Shown one piece after another: positions 61,670 through 64,000 of a stretch of DNA of 64,000 nucleotides (positions are counted from its first letter, which is position 1; each line of letters begins with the position of its first letter). The notes beneath the pieces are model-generated. The model did not search any database. It was not told the origin of the DNA and worked only from the letters and a program-made list of their open reading frames with translations. Location: contig NZ_AP028878.1 in assembly GCF_036511935.1 (NCBI RefSeq), forward strand, positions 1,054,001 through 1,118,000, read 5' to 3'. The translations under genes were made by a program, and so were the position numbers. The DNA is from Marinobacter nanhaiticus D15-8W (GTDB lineage: Bacteria > Pseudomonadota > Gammaproteobacteria > Pseudomonadales > Oleiphilaceae).

Positions 61670-63508
61670 TCAAGCACGTTCGGTTTTCACAGCGTCGATA
61701 TAGGCACGCCAGCCGCCAAACGCGGTCACGTCCCGAGCACCGTCCAGCGCATAGCCTTCACAGATAAACCCGTTCACCCAGCGCCCATCGGAGAGCTCCA
61801 CATTGCCGATGCCCAGGGGCGGTGGCACCAGATCCACGAACGAGCCGAAGGCCGATGCCGGCATCTGCCAGACCTCGACGATGATAGCCGCCCCGTCTGC
61901 CGGATCGACCCGGCGCAAACCCGGTTTGGGGGGTGTCGTATCAGGCAGGGCGTACAGCCGATAGGTGGACGCCGTGGTGGTTTCCTCCAGCCGTTCGGCA
62001 TTCCGCTCCGTCAACTGGATGTTCAACGGCATCCCGCTCAGGTGGGCACCGACCACGGCCACCGCGATCATGTCGTTGGCATCGCTGGCTATAAAAGGCG
62101 CTTCGGGCTGACGATCACGGTCGGTAGCGCCAATCGGCGTCGGGTAGGCGTTCATCCACAGCCCGGCGATCTGCTGGAGATCCGCGTCCCGCCAGGCGCC
62201 GCTGATCAACGTTTGCCCGAACGGCAAACCGTCGGTTCGAAACCCCGCAGGGATCGCCAGTGCGCTCATATCGGCGAGATTGACGAAATTGGTGTAGGTG
62301 CCCAGCAAGCTGTTGACGCCCACCGGATCGGCTTCGACCTGGGCCCGGGTCGGTGTGATTGGCGCCGTGGGCACCAGTAGGGCGTCCGTTTCGGCCAGCA
62401 ACTGGTCAATGCTCCTGACCAGGGCCTCCTTGCGATACATCGCCTTGAAGGTGTCCGTTGCCGAGAACTGGCTGGCTTTTTCGATGATGCCCCGAACCAC
62501 CGGGTTCATGCTGTCCGCATGATCAGCCATAAAATCTTCCACGGCCGCATGCCGTTCGGCCACCCAGGGCCCTTCATAGAGCAATGCGGCCAGCGCGAAC
62601 AACGGCGAGAAGTCGACAGGCATCAGCGTATAGCCCAGCGCCTTCCACTGTTCGAGGGTGACCTGCCAGGCGGCCTCGTTTTGCGTATCACCAAACCAGT
62701 CTGGGTTCGCCGGCACGGCAAGCCGCCGGATAACGCCCGGCCTGCGGATCGCCGGTTCGTCTGTCGAGAAAGCGGCTGGATGCGCCCGCGAAAATGGATC
62801 CGCCGGTTCAGGTATCGCCACCAGATCAAAGACGGTGCGCGAATCTTCCAGGGTGTGCGCAAAAATGGACACGCAGTCCAGCGTGCGGCAGGCGGGAACC
62901 ACCCCGTTGATACTGATTGCACCTTTAGTGGGCTTGAGGCCTACCAGGTTATTGAGACCCGCAGGTACGCGCCCGGACCCCGCCGTGTCTGTTCCCAGTG
63001 CGAAGGGCACCAGGCCGCGCGCCACGACCGAAGCTGAGCCCGAACTGGACCCGCCGCTAATGACTTCGCTGTCGAAGCTATTGGGCACCGCACCATAGGG
63101 CGACCGCGCACCCACGAGGCCCGTGGCAAACTGGTCCAGGTTGGTCTTGCCCATCACGATCGCTCCGGCGGCCTTTAGCCGGGCGACGACGACAGCATCG
63201 TGCTCCGGTGTGTAGGCGAATGCCGGGCACGCGGCCGTCGTCTCGAAACCCACCACATCGATGTTGTCCTTCACCGCAAATGGAATGCCGTAAAGGGGCA
63301 GGCGGCTGTGATCACCTTCGGCGCATTCCAGTCGATGGGCCAGCTCCGCCAGGCTGGCTTCGAGTTGGTCCGGACTGATCACGCTGATCCAGGCGCTATC
63401 GTTACTATCCAGCGAGGTCTGCAGGTCGCCGAGCAACTGCGCCGGTGTACTGCTTCCCTGGTAGGCCTGCTGCCAGTCGCTGATCGTCCATCCGAGTATG
63501 TCGGGCAT
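61670..63508 (-). CDS. atzF: Allophanate hydrolase
   Basis: Splits allophanate into ammonia and CO2, the second half of the urea carboxylase pathway and the last step of s-triazine breakdown. The 612 residues form an amidase-signature domain with the Ser-cisSer-Lys triad (Lys80 in AVKDNID, Ser154 in SGGSSSGSA, Ser178 in GTDTAGS) and the allophanate-hydrolase-specific C-terminal domain (about 475-612; LNIQLTERNA start, NGFICEGYAL end). That second domain separates it from ordinary amidases. No urea carboxylase is seen in this window; it may lie beyond the right edge. Confidence 0.93.
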   Translation of the reverse strand: MPDILGWTISDWQQAYQGSSTPAQLLGDLQTSLDSNDSAWISVISPDQLEASLAELAHRLECAEGDHSRLPLYGIPFAVKDNIDVVGFETTAACPAFAYTPEHDAVVVARLKAAGAIVMGKTNLDQFATGLVGARSPYGAVPNSFDSEVISGGSSSGSASVVARGLVPFALGTDTAGSGRVPAGLNNLVGLKPTKGAISINGVVPACRTLDCVSIFAHTLEDSRTVFDLVAIPEPADPFSRAHPAAFSTDEPAIRRPGVIRRLAVPANPDWFGDTQNEAAWQVTLEQWKALGYTLMPVDFSPLFALAALLYEGPWVAERHAAVEDFMADHADSMNPVVRGIIEKASQFSATDTFKAMYRKEALVRSIDQLLAETDALLVPTAPITPTRAQVEADPVGVNSLLGTYTNFVNLADMSALAIPAGFRTDGLPFGQTLISGAWRDADLQQIAGLWMNAYPTPIGATDRDRQPEAPFIASDANDMIAVAVVGAHLSGMPLNIQLTERNAERLEETTTASTYRLYALPDTTPPKPGLRRVDPADGAAIIVEVWQMPASAFGSFVDLVPPPLGIGNVELSDGRWVNGFICEGYALDGARDVTAFGGWRAYIDAVKTERA

Positions 63509-63531
63509 CGATTCATCCTTTCGCTATCAAC

Positions 63532-63541
63532 TTGTATACAA
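63532..63541. promoter_or_regulatory. Putative GntR/FCD operator upstream of allophanate hydrolase
   Basis: Perfect palindrome TTGTATACAA 24 bases upstream of the allophanate hydrolase start codon, inside the expected promoter region of an operon that contains a GntR-FCD gene. Confidence 0.65.
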
Positions 63542-63879
63542 CCTGTCTGTAGCGGGCTATGGCAATGCCCGTGCCATGGCGGATGTTGCTCCCTAAGTCA
63601 TTAACCACAAAAGAAATTGCTTTTTTGTGGCGCAGAAGCTGGCGAGAAACGTGCACTACGGATGCGCGCCATCCCGGGTAGAGGGCCAAACGAGTGCAGA
63701 AAATAGGCCGTTGGGTTACGGAAACTTTGGCGTGTTCTAACTCCCTGCTTTTATTTGAATTTGAGACAGGTGCCCGATTTCGGACGGCGGTCCACTGGAT
63801 GCACGATATTGGTGCGCTAATCGTGTGGCTGGTCCCATAAAGGGCATGGTGTGTCGTGGGTAGTGATCGAAAAACAGGC

Positions 63880-63889
63880 TTGTATACTA
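63880..63889. promoter_or_regulatory. Second putative GntR/FCD operator
   Basis: TTGTATACTA, matching eight of the ten bases of the site at 63532 without a break (TTGTATAC). It may serve a gene to the right of the window. Confidence 0.4.
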
Positions 63890-64000
63890 ATTAAGTGTCT
63901 GAACTAGCTGGTTTATTTTCCTGCTGGAATGGTGGATGCAATCGCAGTACTGCGTTTTGAAATGTTGCGAAACCAATCAGGACAGGAAAATAGGACGCAC

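Larger units (their letters stand above)
63509..64000. other. Right-end region without a gene
   Basis: 492 bases with no supported gene. It holds two TTGTATAC sites (63532-63541 and 63880-63889), an inverted repeat CCACAAAA...TTTTGTGG (63605-63612 and 63623-63630), and a perfect 10-bp inverted repeat TATTTTCCTG...CAGGAAAATA (63914-63923 and 63983-63992). Confidence 0.6.

Overview
The window is 64 kb of chromosome from a gammaproteobacterium, most likely a member of the Marinobacteraceae (Marinobacter or a close relative). This rests on the core gene order (ribD-ribBA-ribH-nusB-thiL; ispB|rplU-rpmA-obgE-proB; murJ|ribF-ileS-lspA-fkpB-ispH followed by the minor-pilin cluster), a wax ester synthase/DGAT, a DUF6316-type small protein and a PEP-CTERM protein. 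Genus assignment is inference. No tRNA, rRNA, insertion sequence, prophage or CRISPR array was seen.

Layout. 1-6.3 kb: glutamate synthase gltB (cut at the left edge), gltD, then hemE. 6.4-10 kb: a PilZ protein, radA and the ABC-F factor ettA. 10.2-16.3 kb: glyA, nrdR and the riboflavin block, in which the RibBA protein has lost the GTP cyclohydrolase II zinc cysteines and riboflavin synthase (ribE) is absent; nusB and thiL close the block. 16.4-22.5 kb: small accessory genes (DUF6316, a lipoprotein, WS/DGAT, a LysR regulator divergent from a glutathionyl-hydroquinone reductase) and ispB. 22.9-34.2 kb: housekeeping genes from rplU to ispH. 34.4-45.2 kb: a complete minor-pilin operon (fimT-like, pilV, pilW, pilX, pilY1, pilE, second fimT-like) convergent with the pilSR two-component system. 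45.3-52.4 kb: nadE, bamD, rluD, pgeF and clpB, the last behind a sigma-32-like promoter. 52.7-58.8 kb: a PEP-CTERM protein, a KefB/C-type antiporter, gloA, a palindromic repeat cluster, an EamA transporter and a small secreted ComEA-like DNA-binding protein. 59.8-63.5 kb: a leftward set of allophanate hydrolase, GntR-FCD regulator and PanE-like reductase, with a perfect TTGTATACAA palindrome upstream.

The most notable element lies between the ComEA-like gene and panE (about 59.03-59.60 kb). Read on the minus strand it is a regular array of about 15 short hairpins. Each shows an ANGGA(U/A) hexaloop, the stems vary with compensatory changes, and the linkers carry AAGGA or AGGGA. I count about 34 GGA triplets, nearly all as ANGGA. 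This is the architecture of a CsrB/RsmX/Y/Z-type RNA that sequesters CsrA/RsmA. Its core is an exact 66-bp, two-hairpin tandem repeat. It is not a CRISPR array and not a protein gene.

How the parts fit together: the pilus genes, PilSR, the PilZ protein, a surface PEP-CTERM protein and a Csr/Rsm sponge RNA are all typical of a bacterium switching between motile and attached life. Their co-regulation here is inference. Allophanate hydrolase points to use of urea or an allophanate-forming nitrogen source, with partner genes probably just beyond the right edge, where a second TTGTATAC site lies.
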